Assembly: GCF_000816845.1 (NCBI RefSeq)
Contig: NZ_CP006880.1
Coordinates: forward strand, 1,798,001-1,862,000
Reading direction: 5' to 3'
DNA from: Rhizobium gallicum bv. gallicum R602sp
GTDB taxonomy: Bacteria; Pseudomonadota; Alphaproteobacteria; Rhizobiales; Rhizobiaceae
DNA: 64,000 nucleotides
Shown here: positions 42,223 through 50,987 of the stretch, in pieces
How positions within the stretch are numbered: position 1 is the stretch's first letter
How the letters are laid out: every line of letters starts with the position of its first letter
Notes under the pieces: model-generated
Seen by the model: only the letters and a program-made list of their open reading frames with translations
Databases searched by the model: none
Told to the model about the DNA's origin: nothing
Made by a program: the position numbers and the translations under genes

Positions 42223-42729
42223 CTATTCGGCCGCCGAGCGCCGTGGCAGCACCCAGTTGGCGCGCGGGAAGTGGCAGGTGTAGCCGTTTGGATAGCGCTC
42301 CAGGTAATCCTGATGCTCGGGTTCCGCCTGCCAGAAATCTCCCGCCGGCTCGACCTCGGTCACCACCTTGCCGGGCCACAGACCCGAAGCGTCGACGTCT
42401 GCGATGGTGTCCTCGGCTATTTTCTTCTGCTCGTCGTCAACGTAATAGATCGCCGACCGGTAGGAGGCGCCGACATCGTTGCCCTGCCGGTTTCTTGTCG
42501 TCGGATCATGGATCTGGAAGAAAAACTCCAGAATCCGTCTGTAGCTGATCATCTCGGGATCGAAGATGATCTCGATGCCTTCGGCGTGGGTACCGTGATT
42601 TCGGTAGGTCGCGTTCGGCACATCGCCGCCGGTGTAGCCCACGCGGGTCTGAATGACCCCGGGCAGCTTGCGGATCAAGTCCTGCATTCCCCAGAAGCAA
42701 CCACCAGCCAGAACAGCTTTCTCGGTCAT
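42223..42729 (-). CDS. msrA: Peptide-methionine (S)-S-oxide reductase MsrA
   Basis: This 168-residue enzyme carries the catalytic GCFWG motif (Cys-11), the YTGG and GTHAEGIEI blocks, and YRSAIYY. It reduces the S epimer of methionine sulfoxide. The start is 1 bp from the msrB stop, so the two are co-transcribed and translationally coupled. A second Cys near the C-terminus (YTCHFP) could serve as the resolving thiol. Confidence 0.96.
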   Translation of the reverse strand: MTEKAVLAGGCFWGMQDLIRKLPGVIQTRVGYTGGDVPNATYRNHGTHAEGIEIIFDPEMISYRRILEFFFQIHDPTTRNRQGNDVGASYRSAIYYVDDEQKKIAEDTIADVDASGLWPGKVVTEVEPAGDFWQAEPEHQDYLERYPNGYTCHFPRANWVLPRRSAAE

Positions 42730-43173
42730 TTAGATATCCTCCACCTGGTTGAGATATGCACCGTAGCCCTCGGCGTCCATTTCGTCGCGCGGAATGAAGC
42801 GCAGGGCCGCGGAATTGATGCAGTAACGCAGGCCGCCTTGCTCTTGAGGACCGTCGGGAAACACATGTCCGAGGTGGCTGTCGCCATGCGCCGAGCGCAC
42901 CTCGGTGCGGATCATGCCTTGGGAGCCATCTCGCAGTTCCTTGACGTTTTCCGACACGATCGGCTTGGTGAAGCTCGGCCAGCCGCAGCCGGAATCGAAC
43001 TTGTCGCCCGAGGCAAACAGCGGCTCGCTCGAAACGATGTCGACATAGATCCCCGACCTCTTGTTGTCATGGTATTCCCCTGTAAAGGGGCGTTCGGTGC
43101 CGTTTTGCTGGGTCACCCGATATTGCTCGGACGTAAGTTTGCTGACCGCTTCGTCGGTCTTTGCGTAGGTCAT
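42730..43173 (-). CDS. msrB: Peptide-methionine (R)-S-oxide reductase MsrB
   Basis: This 147-residue MsrB has the catalytic Cys-118 in [11 protein letters not shown] and the resolving Cys-63 in SGCGWPSF. The two CxxC pairs that bind zinc in E. coli MsrB are replaced ([13 protein letters not shown]), so this is the zinc-free form. It reduces the R epimer, complementing MsrA just downstream. Both are cytoplasmic. Confidence 0.96.
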   Translation of the reverse strand: MTYAKTDEAVSKLTSEQYRVTQQNGTERPFTGEYHDNKRSGIYVDIVSSEPLFASGDKFDSGCGWPSFTKPIVSENVKELRDGSQGMIRTEVRSAHGDSHLGHVFPDGPQEQGGLRYCINSAALRFIPRDEMDAEGYGAYLNQVEDI

Positions 43174-43286
43174 TGCCTATCTCCGTTCTCGGATTTGTTG
43201 CCTGAATATGGCGAAGGCCCACGGGGATTCCCAATATCAGGTGTGCATAGATTCGATAGCCGTACCATAAGGACAGTTCTGTCCGC

Positions 43287-44162
43287 TTACGCCCAGTCGT
43301 ACCGAGCTGCCATCTGCGCGATCTTGCGGATCTCGAGCGGCGTACCGGAACCGGAGACCGTCACGAAGACCAGTTCGCGTTCCAATGATATCCCTTCAAC
43401 CGGGCGCGTCGCTATGCCCTGCACGACGACGGATCGTTCGGGCATGATGCAGATCGCGCGGCCTTCGGCTACCATTTGCTGGACCCAGTCCTCGCGCTCG
43501 GCACTGAAGCGCGGTTGCATGACCGCATCTTGGTCCATCAGGTGCTCGGTGATCTCGGTGTGAAACTCGCAGGCCAGCCGGTCAACGTAAGGATAGGCGG
43601 CAATTGCCTCGGTGCTGACGACATCTTTGCCCGCCAGCGGATGGCTCTCCGCACAGGCAAGGAGGAATCGCTCGGAAAACAGCGGCACGACGTTGAACTT
43701 GGGGTTGGGACGCGGCGCCCGCGGCAGGATGCAGGCGTGGTACTTGCCCGAAAGCACTTCGTCCGCGCCTTCTCCGGCCAACAGCTGATGCATGTTGATC
43801 TTTATGGAAGGAAGCTTTCCAAGCGCGTCGTCGAAGAATGCGGCAAAGGTAGCGGGGCCTATGGTCGGGGCAACGGCGATGTCGAGAATACGGCGTCGGC
43901 CGAGCACCGTGCTCTCGGAATGCTCGAGCACGTTTCGAAGCGCGAGTTCAATCCGCATGAATTCGGCCTGGACGTCGCGGCCAAGCGCCGTAAGTCGGCT
44001 GTCCTTGCCATCGCGATAGATCAGTGGACTGCCCAATTCTTCCTCTAGACGCTGGATTGCTCGAGTGAGACTTGGCTGCGAGACACCACTTCGACGTGCG
44101 GCTTGGGTGAAATTCAAGGTTTCCGCCAAATTGAGAAAGTACCTAACCTGATTGATGTCCAT
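43287..44162 (-). CDS. LysR-family transcriptional regulator
   Basis: This 291-residue regulator has an N-terminal HTH (YFLNLAETLNFTQAARRSGV, then LTRAIQRLEEELGSPLIYRD) and a C-terminal effector domain. It is 113 bp upstream of msrB on the same strand, which could make it part of that operon or its regulator. An OxyR-like Cys pair is not evident (only isolated Cys near ACAES and RLACEF), so a redox role is not supported. Confidence 0.92.
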   Translation of the reverse strand: MDINQVRYFLNLAETLNFTQAARRSGVSQPSLTRAIQRLEEELGSPLIYRDGKDSRLTALGRDVQAEFMRIELALRNVLEHSESTVLGRRRILDIAVAPTIGPATFAAFFDDALGKLPSIKINMHQLLAGEGADEVLSGKYHACILPRAPRPNPKFNVVPLFSERFLLACAESHPLAGKDVVSTEAIAAYPYVDRLACEFHTEITEHLMDQDAVMQPRFSAEREDWVQQMVAEGRAICIMPERSVVVQGIATRPVEGISLERELVFVTVSGSGTPLEIRKIAQMAARYDWA

Positions 44163-44398
44163 GGATCACTTCTTGCGTGAGTTTGAAGAGGATTGCCATC
44201 AAGGTGAAAGCGAGATGCCCGGGTTTCGAGCCGTCTAGGAGTGAATACAGATCAGCAATGGTTTTTGCCACTCCTGGAGAGCGCCTGCCGCGATGAGCTA
44301 CCCAGTGCAGGCGATGATTTACCGCGAGGGCAGTGCGATCACAGCTTTCTTCAATGGGACCAAGAAAGCCATTGCGATGGTCATCGTCGGCCCGCGCT

Positions 44399-44509
44399 TA
44401 GGTGCAACGGCGCGCGTCACCGTCTCGGCCCAGGCAAGGGCATCCCGCTCACGCTCTTCGACGAGGTTGCCGGCTTCAGCCCATGCTTGCACGAGCGCGA
44501 TCTTGTAGG
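44399..44509 (-). pseudogene. Carboxymuconolactone-decarboxylase (AhpD-like) remnant
   Basis: On the - strand, directly after the antiporter stop, a frame reads IALVQAWAEAGNLVEERERD then ALAWAETVTRAVAP. This is the central helix pair of small CMD/AhpD-family proteins. The CxxC/His active-site part upstream and the usual HVPDEVY tail are absent. The surrounding 44163-44513 gap shows nothing else. Confidence 0.45.
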
Positions 44510-44513
44510 AGGG

Positions 44514-45593
44514 CTACGGCGCGATGGCAAAGAACAAGAACACTGCAAAGACGACCAGGTGCACGATCCCCTGAAGCACCGTGGTTCGGGCCGTACCCAA
44601 TGTGATCACGCTGATGATCAGCGTCAGCACCAGCAGAGTCTGATCCTTCTCCTCCAGGCCAAGCGCCAGGGGCTCGCCAAGCACGATCGAGACGAGCGCA
44701 ACGGCAGGGATCGTCAGGCCGATTGTCGCAAGGGCCGATCCCAGCGCCAGGTTCAGGCTGGTCTGCAGTCGGTTGGCCCGCGCTGCCTTGAGCGCCGCCA
44801 GACATTCAGGAAGCAACACGACGCCCGCAATGACGATTCCCACGACGGCCTTCGGCACGCCGAGCCAGTCTACGCCTGCCTCCACCGAAGGCGTCAGAGC
44901 TTTTGCAAGGCCCACCACCGCCACGAGCGCGACGAGCAGCAAAGCTGCGCTCGTGGCTGCCGTCCTGTTTGAGGGCACCGGCGCGTGCGCATCCTCGTTA
45001 TCGGCCTCGAACGGCAGGAAGTAGTCGCGGTGCCGCACGGTCTGGACGAAGATGAATGACCCGTAAAGAACCAATGAAACTGCACCGGCAAAGACAAGCT
45101 GCGGTGTACTGAACATCGGCCCCGCTGCGCGCGTGACGACGTTTGGCACGACCAGCGTCAGGACGGTGAGCGCGGCCAATACGGCCAAGGCAGCACTCGC
45201 TCCCTGGAGCTGAAATCCCTGTTCGTGGTGACGCATGCCCCCGCAAAGCAGGCACAGGCCGACGATACCGTTCATCACGATCATGACAGCGGCGAATATG
45301 GTGTCGCGAGCCAGGTCCGCCTTTTCTCCCGGAGCTGCGATCATCACCGAGACGATCAGCGCTACCTCGATCACGGTGACGGCGATCGCCAGAACCAACG
45401 TGCCGAACGGCTCGCCGACCCGCTGTGCGACAACCTCGGCGTGAAATACCGCGGCAAAGACGGTGGCGATCAGAGCTACTCCGGCAGCCGCAACAACAAG
45501 GCCCGCGCTGCCTGTAAACGGCGTCACCAACAGGATCGCCAATGCCACTGCAGGCGAAACCCATGCCCACCACGGTGTTTGTTCTGCTGCCAA
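44514..45593 (-). CDS. Ca2+/H+ antiporter, ChaA-type
   Basis: This membrane protein of about 359 residues has 10-11 helices. The CaCA-family signatures are GEPFGTLVLAIAVTVIEVALI (with the ion-binding Glu) in the first half and GVVLLPECLAALKAARANRLQ in the second. This subgroup corresponds to E. coli ChaA and rhizobial y4hA. It exchanges cytosolic calcium, sodium or potassium for protons. The start is uncertain: a TTG at 45593 gives the usual family start (AAEQTPWWAWVSP), while longer starts at 45701 or 45779 are possible but add a polar leader. No ribosome binding site decides it. Confidence 0.85.
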   Translation of the reverse strand: MAAEQTPWWAWVSPAVALAILLVTPFTGSAGLVVAAAGVALIATVFAAVFHAEVVAQRVGEPFGTLVLAIAVTVIEVALIVSVMIAAPGEKADLARDTIFAAVMIVMNGIVGLCLLCGGMRHHEQGFQLQGASAALAVLAALTVLTLVVPNVVTRAAGPMFSTPQLVFAGAVSLVLYGSFIFVQTVRHRDYFLPFEADNEDAHAPVPSNRTAATSAALLLVALVAVVGLAKALTPSVEAGVDWLGVPKAVVGIVIAGVVLLPECLAALKAARANRLQTSLNLALGSALATIGLTIPAVALVSIVLGEPLALGLEEKDQTLLVLTLIISVITLGTARTTVLQGIVHLVVFAVFLFFAIAP

Positions 45594-45816
45594 GACGGTG
45601 AAAACCCATTGTTCGGCCGTATAAGGATACGCATGGAAATCCTCCGTAGGCAACCTTACGTCGCACTCCAGGGGCGTGAGTCCGGCTCCGGAGAAAGACA
45701 TCCGGTTGTCACGCGCCGACGAGCTCAGTGTCTGGCGTTCATCAATCCTTTGAGGCTGCCTGGTGTCCAACCCTACCATCCTATCTGGACGCTCGGACAC
45801 TTAATCAAATCCAGGA

Positions 45817-47157
45817 TCAGCTGGTCGTGCAGGCGAGCGCGATGGCATCCGCGACCTCGCTGCTACGCTCCGAAAGATTGCCCGTTGCGACCCTGATATG
45901 ATTGCTGGGCAGGATCGAGAACTTTGCGCCGGGGTGAACTGCAATCCCTCTCGCCGCCAAGGTGACCATCGCAAAAGGCTCTGACGCGACCGGAATCCAG
46001 GCGCAGAGGCCTCCTCCATCATCCAACTCGACGCCGCGCTCGCGCAGCGCATTCGTCAGATCATCGTGGCGCTGCTGATAGATATTGCGCGCCCGGGCAA
46101 GGATTTCCTCGGTCCTGGGATCGCGTTGCAGCCACGCTGCCGCTGCTTGCAGAATCCGGCTGGTCCAGCCGGCGCTGAAGCTCCGATAGGATTGAATCTG
46201 CTCCACGATCGCCCGGGAACTCGACAGCACGGCAAGACGCAGGTCCGGACCCAGCGTCTTCGAATAGGACAGGATGTGTATGACGCGGTCCGGATAGCGC
46301 CCTCCCAAGGAATGCTTCGGTGAGCCGGAAATGTCGGCCACGCCATCGTCTTCGATAATCAGCGTGTCGCTCCCTGCCAAAATATTTCCCAGAGCTTCCA
46401 GGCGCGCCTTGCTGACGCTTTGGCCGGTCACGGAGTGGAGCCGCGGCTGAAACAGAAATGCAACGGGACGATATTTCATGGCCGCTTCGAGCGACGACGG
46501 CAGGGGGCCGTCCTTGTCGCACTGAACGGGCAGGATACGCACGCCCAGATCCTCGAGTATATCGAGAAGGCGCATGGCCGTCGGGTTCTCGATTGCGACC
46601 GAAGCGCCAGGCATCACTAACGCATGCAACAGCGTATAGACGGCGTTGTATCCGCCATTTGTTGCAAGGAAGGCCTCCGGCTCGTAGGGCCAGTCGCGCC
46701 GCACGGCCGCTTCGAGCTCCGGCAGGATACGGCTGCGTTCGTAGCTGTTGAGGTTTTCCGCCGAGGCGCCGTATGCCAGGGCGTCTGTGAGGGGCGGCAG
46801 CAGGCGTACATCCGGGACCGCCGCCGTGAGGTCGAGCACGCCCTCGCCGTAGTTGCCGGAACTTGCAAGCCTCTCGGGCTTGGCAACGAACCGATCGCCG
46901 CTGACCCAGGTGCCGTTGCGGCCGCGCCCGCTGATGATCTTCTGGCGGCGCAGCTCGCTCCAGGCCTCGGAGATCGTCGCGGGGCTGACGCCAAGCGCGA
47001 AGGCAAGGTCGCGGATCGCAGGCAGCTTGGTTCCGACGGGAAGTGCACCTGCCCTGATCAAGGCACTGGTTTCCAACGCAATTCCGCGAATGGACTTGTC
47101 GCTTAACTTTTGGGCAAACCAATCGGCATTTCGTGTGTCGTTCATATTTTGCGCCAA
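45817..47157 (-). CDS. MocR-type regulator (GntR HTH + class I aminotransferase domain)
   Basis: This is a 446-residue PLP-dependent regulator. The N-terminal winged helix (about 10-85; GTKLPAIRDLAFALGVSPATISEAW) is joined to an aminotransferase-fold domain with the PLP-binding Lys in SYSKTLGPDLRL and the FLFQPRLHSVTG and LIIEDDGVADI segments. MocR proteins sense an amino acid, amine or PLP derivative. It is divergent from a decarboxylase-like gene and an amino-acid importer across 92 bp with a 10-bp inverted repeat, so it likely controls them. Confidence 0.92.
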   Translation of the reverse strand: MAQNMNDTRNADWFAQKLSDKSIRGIALETSALIRAGALPVGTKLPAIRDLAFALGVSPATISEAWSELRRQKIISGRGRNGTWVSGDRFVAKPERLASSGNYGEGVLDLTAAVPDVRLLPPLTDALAYGASAENLNSYERSRILPELEAAVRRDWPYEPEAFLATNGGYNAVYTLLHALVMPGASVAIENPTAMRLLDILEDLGVRILPVQCDKDGPLPSSLEAAMKYRPVAFLFQPRLHSVTGQSVSKARLEALGNILAGSDTLIIEDDGVADISGSPKHSLGGRYPDRVIHILSYSKTLGPDLRLAVLSSSRAIVEQIQSYRSFSAGWTSRILQAAAAWLQRDPRTEEILARARNIYQQRHDDLTNALRERGVELDDGGGLCAWIPVASEPFAMVTLAARGIAVHPGAKFSILPSNHIRVATGNLSERSSEVADAIALACTTS

Positions 47158-47160
47158 GAT

Positions 47161-47210
47161 TAAATGTTCAATAACGTAATAACATTTGATCGCAGCAAAG
47201 TGAACATTTA
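47161..47210. promoter_or_regulatory. Candidate MocR operator
   Basis: TAAATGTTCA (47161-47170) and TGAACATTTA (47201-47210) are perfect inverted repeats, 40 bp start to start (about four helical turns). A partial copy AACATTT lies between them at 47181. They fill the divergent region between the MocR start and the decarboxylase-like start. Confidence 0.6.
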
Positions 47211-47249
47211 TCTACGAACAGAAATGACCATTCTTTGCGAGCGAAATGC

Positions 47250-48239
47250 ATGACTGTAACGATACGACTGGCCCTGCGCGACTGGGACTACATGACCCCG
47301 CTGGTGCTCGGAGAGGTCTCGTCACCCCGCCTCGACGTGAAGGTCGAAAGGGTTGGCACGCTCATCTCCCATATTGGAAAAGACGACGTCCACGAGGCGG
47401 CGGAAATGTCCTTCAGCCGATATACCCAGCTTCGCGCCGACGGCGACGAGACGGTGGTCGGCATCCCGAACTTCATCATGCGCGGCTTTCGCCATCGCTG
47501 CATCATCACGACGAAGCAGAGCCCGATCACGCAACTGCGTCAGCTTGCTGGAAAGCGGATCGGTGTGACTGGATGGCGCGATTCCGGAAATACCTGGACG
47601 CGCGCAGCCTTGCGCCGTGAAGGTGTCGGCGTCGAGGATGCGATGTGGTTTGCCGGCCGGTTGACGGAAGCCCACCCTGTCACCGATCGTCTCGACGGCT
47701 TTGGCCGCCCGGGACGCATCGAGGCCGCGCCCGGCGAGCGGCCGATGGTCGAGCTCCTGAAAGAGGGCGGGCTGGATGCGGTTTTCACACCCTTCATGCC
47801 CGAGGGCTTTTTCGATAAAGATACGCCGTTCCGCCAGGTGCTTGCAGATTTTCGCGGTGCCGAACGCCAATATTTCGACGACGTCGGCTACGTGCCGGGC
47901 ATGCATCTCATTGGCGTCAAGGCGACGGTGGCGGCGCAACATCCATGGGTCCTCGAAGAACTCAGCACCTTGATCGATGAATCCAAGCGCGTCTGGACGA
48001 CGAAGCGCCGCAAATATGCCGACACCACGCCATGGATGCTCGATGAACTCTTGAGGGTCTCGGCAGATCTGCCACCGGACTGGGACGAAAGCGGCCTTGA
48101 TGCCAACTGTGCGATGATTGCCGATTTTGCCCGGGAGCTGCACGCGCAGGGCATCCTGCCGCGAGCGCTCACGCCGGCAGAGCTTTTTCCGCTGCAGGCG
48201 TCCTCAGATCGCCCGCAGCTTGCCGCAGCCGAATCCTGA
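47250..48239 (+). CDS. 4,5-dihydroxyphthalate decarboxylase-like protein (binding-protein fold)
   Basis: This 329-residue protein has the type II periplasmic-binding fold but no signal peptide (start MTVTIRLALRDWDYMTPL). The order RDWDYMTPLVLGEV, EMSFSRYTQLRADGD, VGIPNFIMRGFRHR, GKRIGVTGWRDSGNTWTRAAL, VFTPFMPEGF, YVPGMHLIGVKATVAAQHPW matches the 4,5-dihydroxyphthalate decarboxylase family, which reuses this fold as a cytoplasmic enzyme. A role as a binding protein is less likely without a signal. It is first in the operon with an amino-acid importer. The ATG at 47250 is preferred over a TTG at 47235. Confidence 0.75.
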   Translation: MTVTIRLALRDWDYMTPLVLGEVSSPRLDVKVERVGTLISHIGKDDVHEAAEMSFSRYTQLRADGDETVVGIPNFIMRGFRHRCIITTKQSPITQLRQLAGKRIGVTGWRDSGNTWTRAALRREGVGVEDAMWFAGRLTEAHPVTDRLDGFGRPGRIEAAPGERPMVELLKEGGLDAVFTPFMPEGFFDKDTPFRQVLADFRGAERQYFDDVGYVPGMHLIGVKATVAAQHPWVLEELSTLIDESKRVWTTKRRKYADTTPWMLDELLRVSADLPPDWDESGLDANCAMIADFARELHAQGILPRALTPAELFPLQASSDRPQLAAAES

Positions 48240-48274
48240 ACCTGTTCCATACAAACCAAAAAGGGGAATAAGAA

Positions 48275-49165
48275 ATGCCATTGAAATCCATCACCTCCTT
48301 CGCTCTTGCCAGCGCCCTGCTCTCTGGAATGGCCATGGCCGAGGATGCAAAACTTCCGAAGCTCACCGTCAACGAGGAACTGCGGGCAAAGCTTCCCGAG
48401 GAGATCAAGACCGCCGGCAAGATGATCTCGGTCAACAACGGCTCCTTTCCGCCCTACGAGATCGTCACCGGAACGAAGATGGAAGGTGCAAGCGCCGACC
48501 TCACGGACGCGCTCGGCCAGGTGCTCGGCGTTACGATCGAGCACGCAACCGTCGGCGGCCTGCCGGCACTCCTCGCCGGCGTCAATTCCGGCCGCTATCA
48601 ATTCGCCTTCGGTCCTGTCGGCGATTTCAAGAGCCGCGAAGAGGCCAACGATTTCGTCGACTGGGTGCAGGAATTCGTCGTCTTCGCCGTGCACAAGGGC
48701 AATCCGAACGGCATAACCTCGCTGGAGACTGCCTGCGGACAGCGCATTGCCGTCATGGCTGGCGGGTCGGCGGAGAAGGTCATCAAGGTCCAGGCCGAAA
48801 AGTGCAAGACCGACGGCAAGGAGGCGATCGAGGTTCAATCCTTCACCGACCAGCCGAGCTCCATCCTTGCCGTCAGGTCCAAGCGCTCGGATGCATTCTT
48901 CTCGTCCCAGGCTCCCCTCACCTATTTTGTGTCGCAGTCTAATGGCCAGCTCGAGCTCACCGGCGTCGGCCAGAAGAACGGCTTTGAAGATCTCTACCAG
49001 GGTGCGGTCGTGCCGAAGGGATCGCCGCTCGGACCGGTGTTGCACGACGGCATGAAAGTTCTGATGGACAACGGCACCTATGCCGCGATCATGAAGAAAT
49101 GGGGCCTTGAGAACAACATGATCAAAGAGCCGGGCATCAATCTCGGCGGGATGTTGCCAAAATGA
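48275..49165 (+). CDS. Amino-acid ABC transporter substrate-binding protein
   Basis: This 296-residue periplasmic protein has a signal peptide (about 1-22, ending GMAMA). The family-3 binding fold shows ISVNNGSFPPYEIVTG, GASADLTDALGQVLG, ACGQRIAVMAGGSAEKV, and a closing YAAIMKKWGLENN. The ligand is polar (amino acid or opine-like) by family. It overlaps the permease start by 4 bp (ATGA), so the three transporter genes form one translationally coupled unit. Confidence 0.93.
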   Translation: MPLKSITSFALASALLSGMAMAEDAKLPKLTVNEELRAKLPEEIKTAGKMISVNNGSFPPYEIVTGTKMEGASADLTDALGQVLGVTIEHATVGGLPALLAGVNSGRYQFAFGPVGDFKSREEANDFVDWVQEFVVFAVHKGNPNGITSLETACGQRIAVMAGGSAEKVIKVQAEKCKTDGKEAIEVQSFTDQPSSILAVRSKRSDAFFSSQAPLTYFVSQSNGQLELTGVGQKNGFEDLYQGAVVPKGSPLGPVLHDGMKVLMDNGTYAAIMKKWGLENNMIKEPGINLGGMLPK

Positions 49166-50124
49166 GCGCCAACAACCACAAAAACGCATCGCCTTCGGGC
49201 GGTGCCCGCGACGTCGTCAACGCGCACAAGCCGTTTCGCATCGATCGCCTGGTCCTTTGGACGCTGACACTTGGCATTGCGGCCGATTTTGGATGGATCG
49301 TTGCAAACAACGAGAATTTCGGCTGGCCGGTCGTCGCACAATATTTCTTTGACCCGACGGTCATCAGCGGCCTTTACGTCTCGCTGGGACTGACGGTCGT
49401 TGCCATGCTGATCGGCATAGCGCTCGGTCTGCTGCTTGCCATTGCGCGGTTGTCGACGGACCGGCTCGCCCATTCCCTTGCCGGCCTCTACATCTGGTTC
49501 TTCCGCGGCACGCCGCTCCTGGTGCAGCTCATCTTCTGGTACAACCTGTCGACGCTCTTTCCGTCGATTTCGATCACCGTGCCGTTCGGACCGACATTGG
49601 CCAGTTGGGATACAAATTCCGTCATCACGCCGATGACGGCGGCAATCGTCGGCCTGGCGCTCAACGAGGCGGCTTACATGGCCGAGATCATCCGCGGCGG
49701 CCTTCTTTCCGTCGACAGGGGACAGGCGGAAACGGCCGAAGCCTTTGGCATGACGCGGGCACGCGCACTGCGCAGGATCATCATCCCGCAGGCAATGCGC
49801 TCCATCGTTCCGCCAACCGGCAACCAGCTCATCAGCATGATCAAGGCGACCTCTCTCGTCAGCGTGATCGCCATGGCGGACCTGCTCTATTCGGTCCAGT
49901 CGATCTATAACCGCACGTTCGAGATCATTCCGATGCTGCTCGTCGCGGTGGTCTGGTACCTGCTGATTACCTCGATCCTCAACATCGGCCAGGGCTATAT
50001 CGAGCGCTACTACAGCAGAGGCGACAGACGCTCCGGCAGCGCGGCGAAGCCTGCCGGACAGGCAGGCGCGCCGATCGTACCCGATACCCCCTCACCCGCC
50101 ATCGCACAGGAGGCGAGCCATTGA
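49162..50124 (+). CDS. Amino-acid ABC transporter permease (HisM/GlnP type)
   Basis: This 320-residue inner-membrane protein has an N-terminal extension, then GLYVSLGLTVVAMLIGIALGL, FFRGTPLLVQLIFWYN, the EAA-type loop AETAEAFGMTRARALRRIIIPQAMR and five or so helices. A single permease gene implies a homodimer. The C-terminal tail is long and Pro/Ala-rich. The last bases overlap the ATPase start (TTGA). Confidence 0.93.
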   Translation: MSANNHKNASPSGGARDVVNAHKPFRIDRLVLWTLTLGIAADFGWIVANNENFGWPVVAQYFFDPTVISGLYVSLGLTVVAMLIGIALGLLLAIARLSTDRLAHSLAGLYIWFFRGTPLLVQLIFWYNLSTLFPSISITVPFGPTLASWDTNSVITPMTAAIVGLALNEAAYMAEIIRGGLLSVDRGQAETAEAFGMTRARALRRIIIPQAMRSIVPPTGNQLISMIKATSLVSVIAMADLLYSVQSIYNRTFEIIPMLLVAVVWYLLITSILNIGQGYIERYYSRGDRRSGSAAKPAGQAGAPIVPDTPSPAIAQEASH

Positions 50125-50900
50125 ATGCCCTTGCAACTGTCGAACCGCTCGTCCACGCACGCAATGTTCACAAATCCTTCGACCAGCTTGAAGTCTTGAA
50201 AGGGATCGATCTTGACGTCGCCCCTGGCGAGGTTGTGGTTATCCTCGGGCCATCCGGCTCGGGCAAATCGACCTTCCTGCGCTGCATCAACCATCTGGAG
50301 GCAATCAATCAGGGCTCTATCATGGTCGATGGAGAGCAGATCGGTTATCGATTGCGAAAGGGCCGGCTTGAGAAGCTCTCCAACAATGCAATCGCTGCAC
50401 AGCGGCGCAAGATCGGCATGGTCTTCCAGCAGTTCAACCTCTATCCGCACATGACCGCGCTCGAAAACATCATCGAAGCGCCGGTGGGCATCCACGGCGA
50501 AAGCCGCAAGGCCGCAACGGAAAATGCGCTGACGCTTCTGGAGCGCGTCGGCCTCTCGGAAAAAGCCGGCAGTTATCCGCGCCAGCTTTCCGGCGGCCAG
50601 CAGCAGCGCGTGGCGATCGCACGGGCTCTGGCGATCAAGCCGAAGCTGATGCTGTTCGACGAGCCGACCTCCGCACTCGATCCCGAACTCGTCGGTGAGG
50701 TCTTATCCACCATGCGGGACCTGGCAAGCCAGGGATTGACCATGATCGTCGTCACTCACGAGATTGGTTTTGCGCGCGAAGCGGCCGATCGGGTCATCTT
50801 CATGGATGGCGGCAAAGTCGTTGAACACGGCAAGCCCGAAGATGTCCTCGGCAATCCGCAGCATCAGCGCACGAGAAGCTTTCTCGCGCGCTTCATCTAG
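50121..50900 (+). CDS. Amino-acid ABC transporter ATP-binding protein
   Basis: This 259-residue ATPase has Walker [11 protein letters not shown]-loop [11 protein letters not shown], signature [15 protein letters not shown], Walker [15 protein letters not shown] and the switch His in VVTHEIGFA. The start is a TTG at 50121 that overlaps the permease stop by 4 bp. GGAGGCGAG lies just upstream. Polar amino-acid family. Confidence 0.94.
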   Translation: MNALATVEPLVHARNVHKSFDQLEVLKGIDLDVAPGEVVVILGPSGSGKSTFLRCINHLEAINQGSIMVDGEQIGYRLRKGRLEKLSNNAIAAQRRKIGMVFQQFNLYPHMTALENIIEAPVGIHGESRKAATENALTLLERVGLSEKAGSYPRQLSGGQQQRVAIARALAIKPKLMLFDEPTSALDPELVGEVLSTMRDLASQGLTMIVVTHEIGFAREAADRVIFMDGGKVVEHGKPEDVLGNPQHQRTRSFLARFI

Positions 50901-50987
50901 CCGGGCAATCTGTACGCTCCGCATTCTGCCCGCGGCGCCAAACCGCGGCGCCACCATCCCGTTCATTCTAGCTATCGGAACTGACTG

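Noticed and set aside
42060..42240. GC-rich inverted repeats near the msrA end
   Set aside because: One lies within the msrA coding end and the other is imperfect; neither has a T-run.
42067..43563. 498-codon + strand frame opposite msrA-msrB
   Set aside because: Antisense of two certain enzymes.
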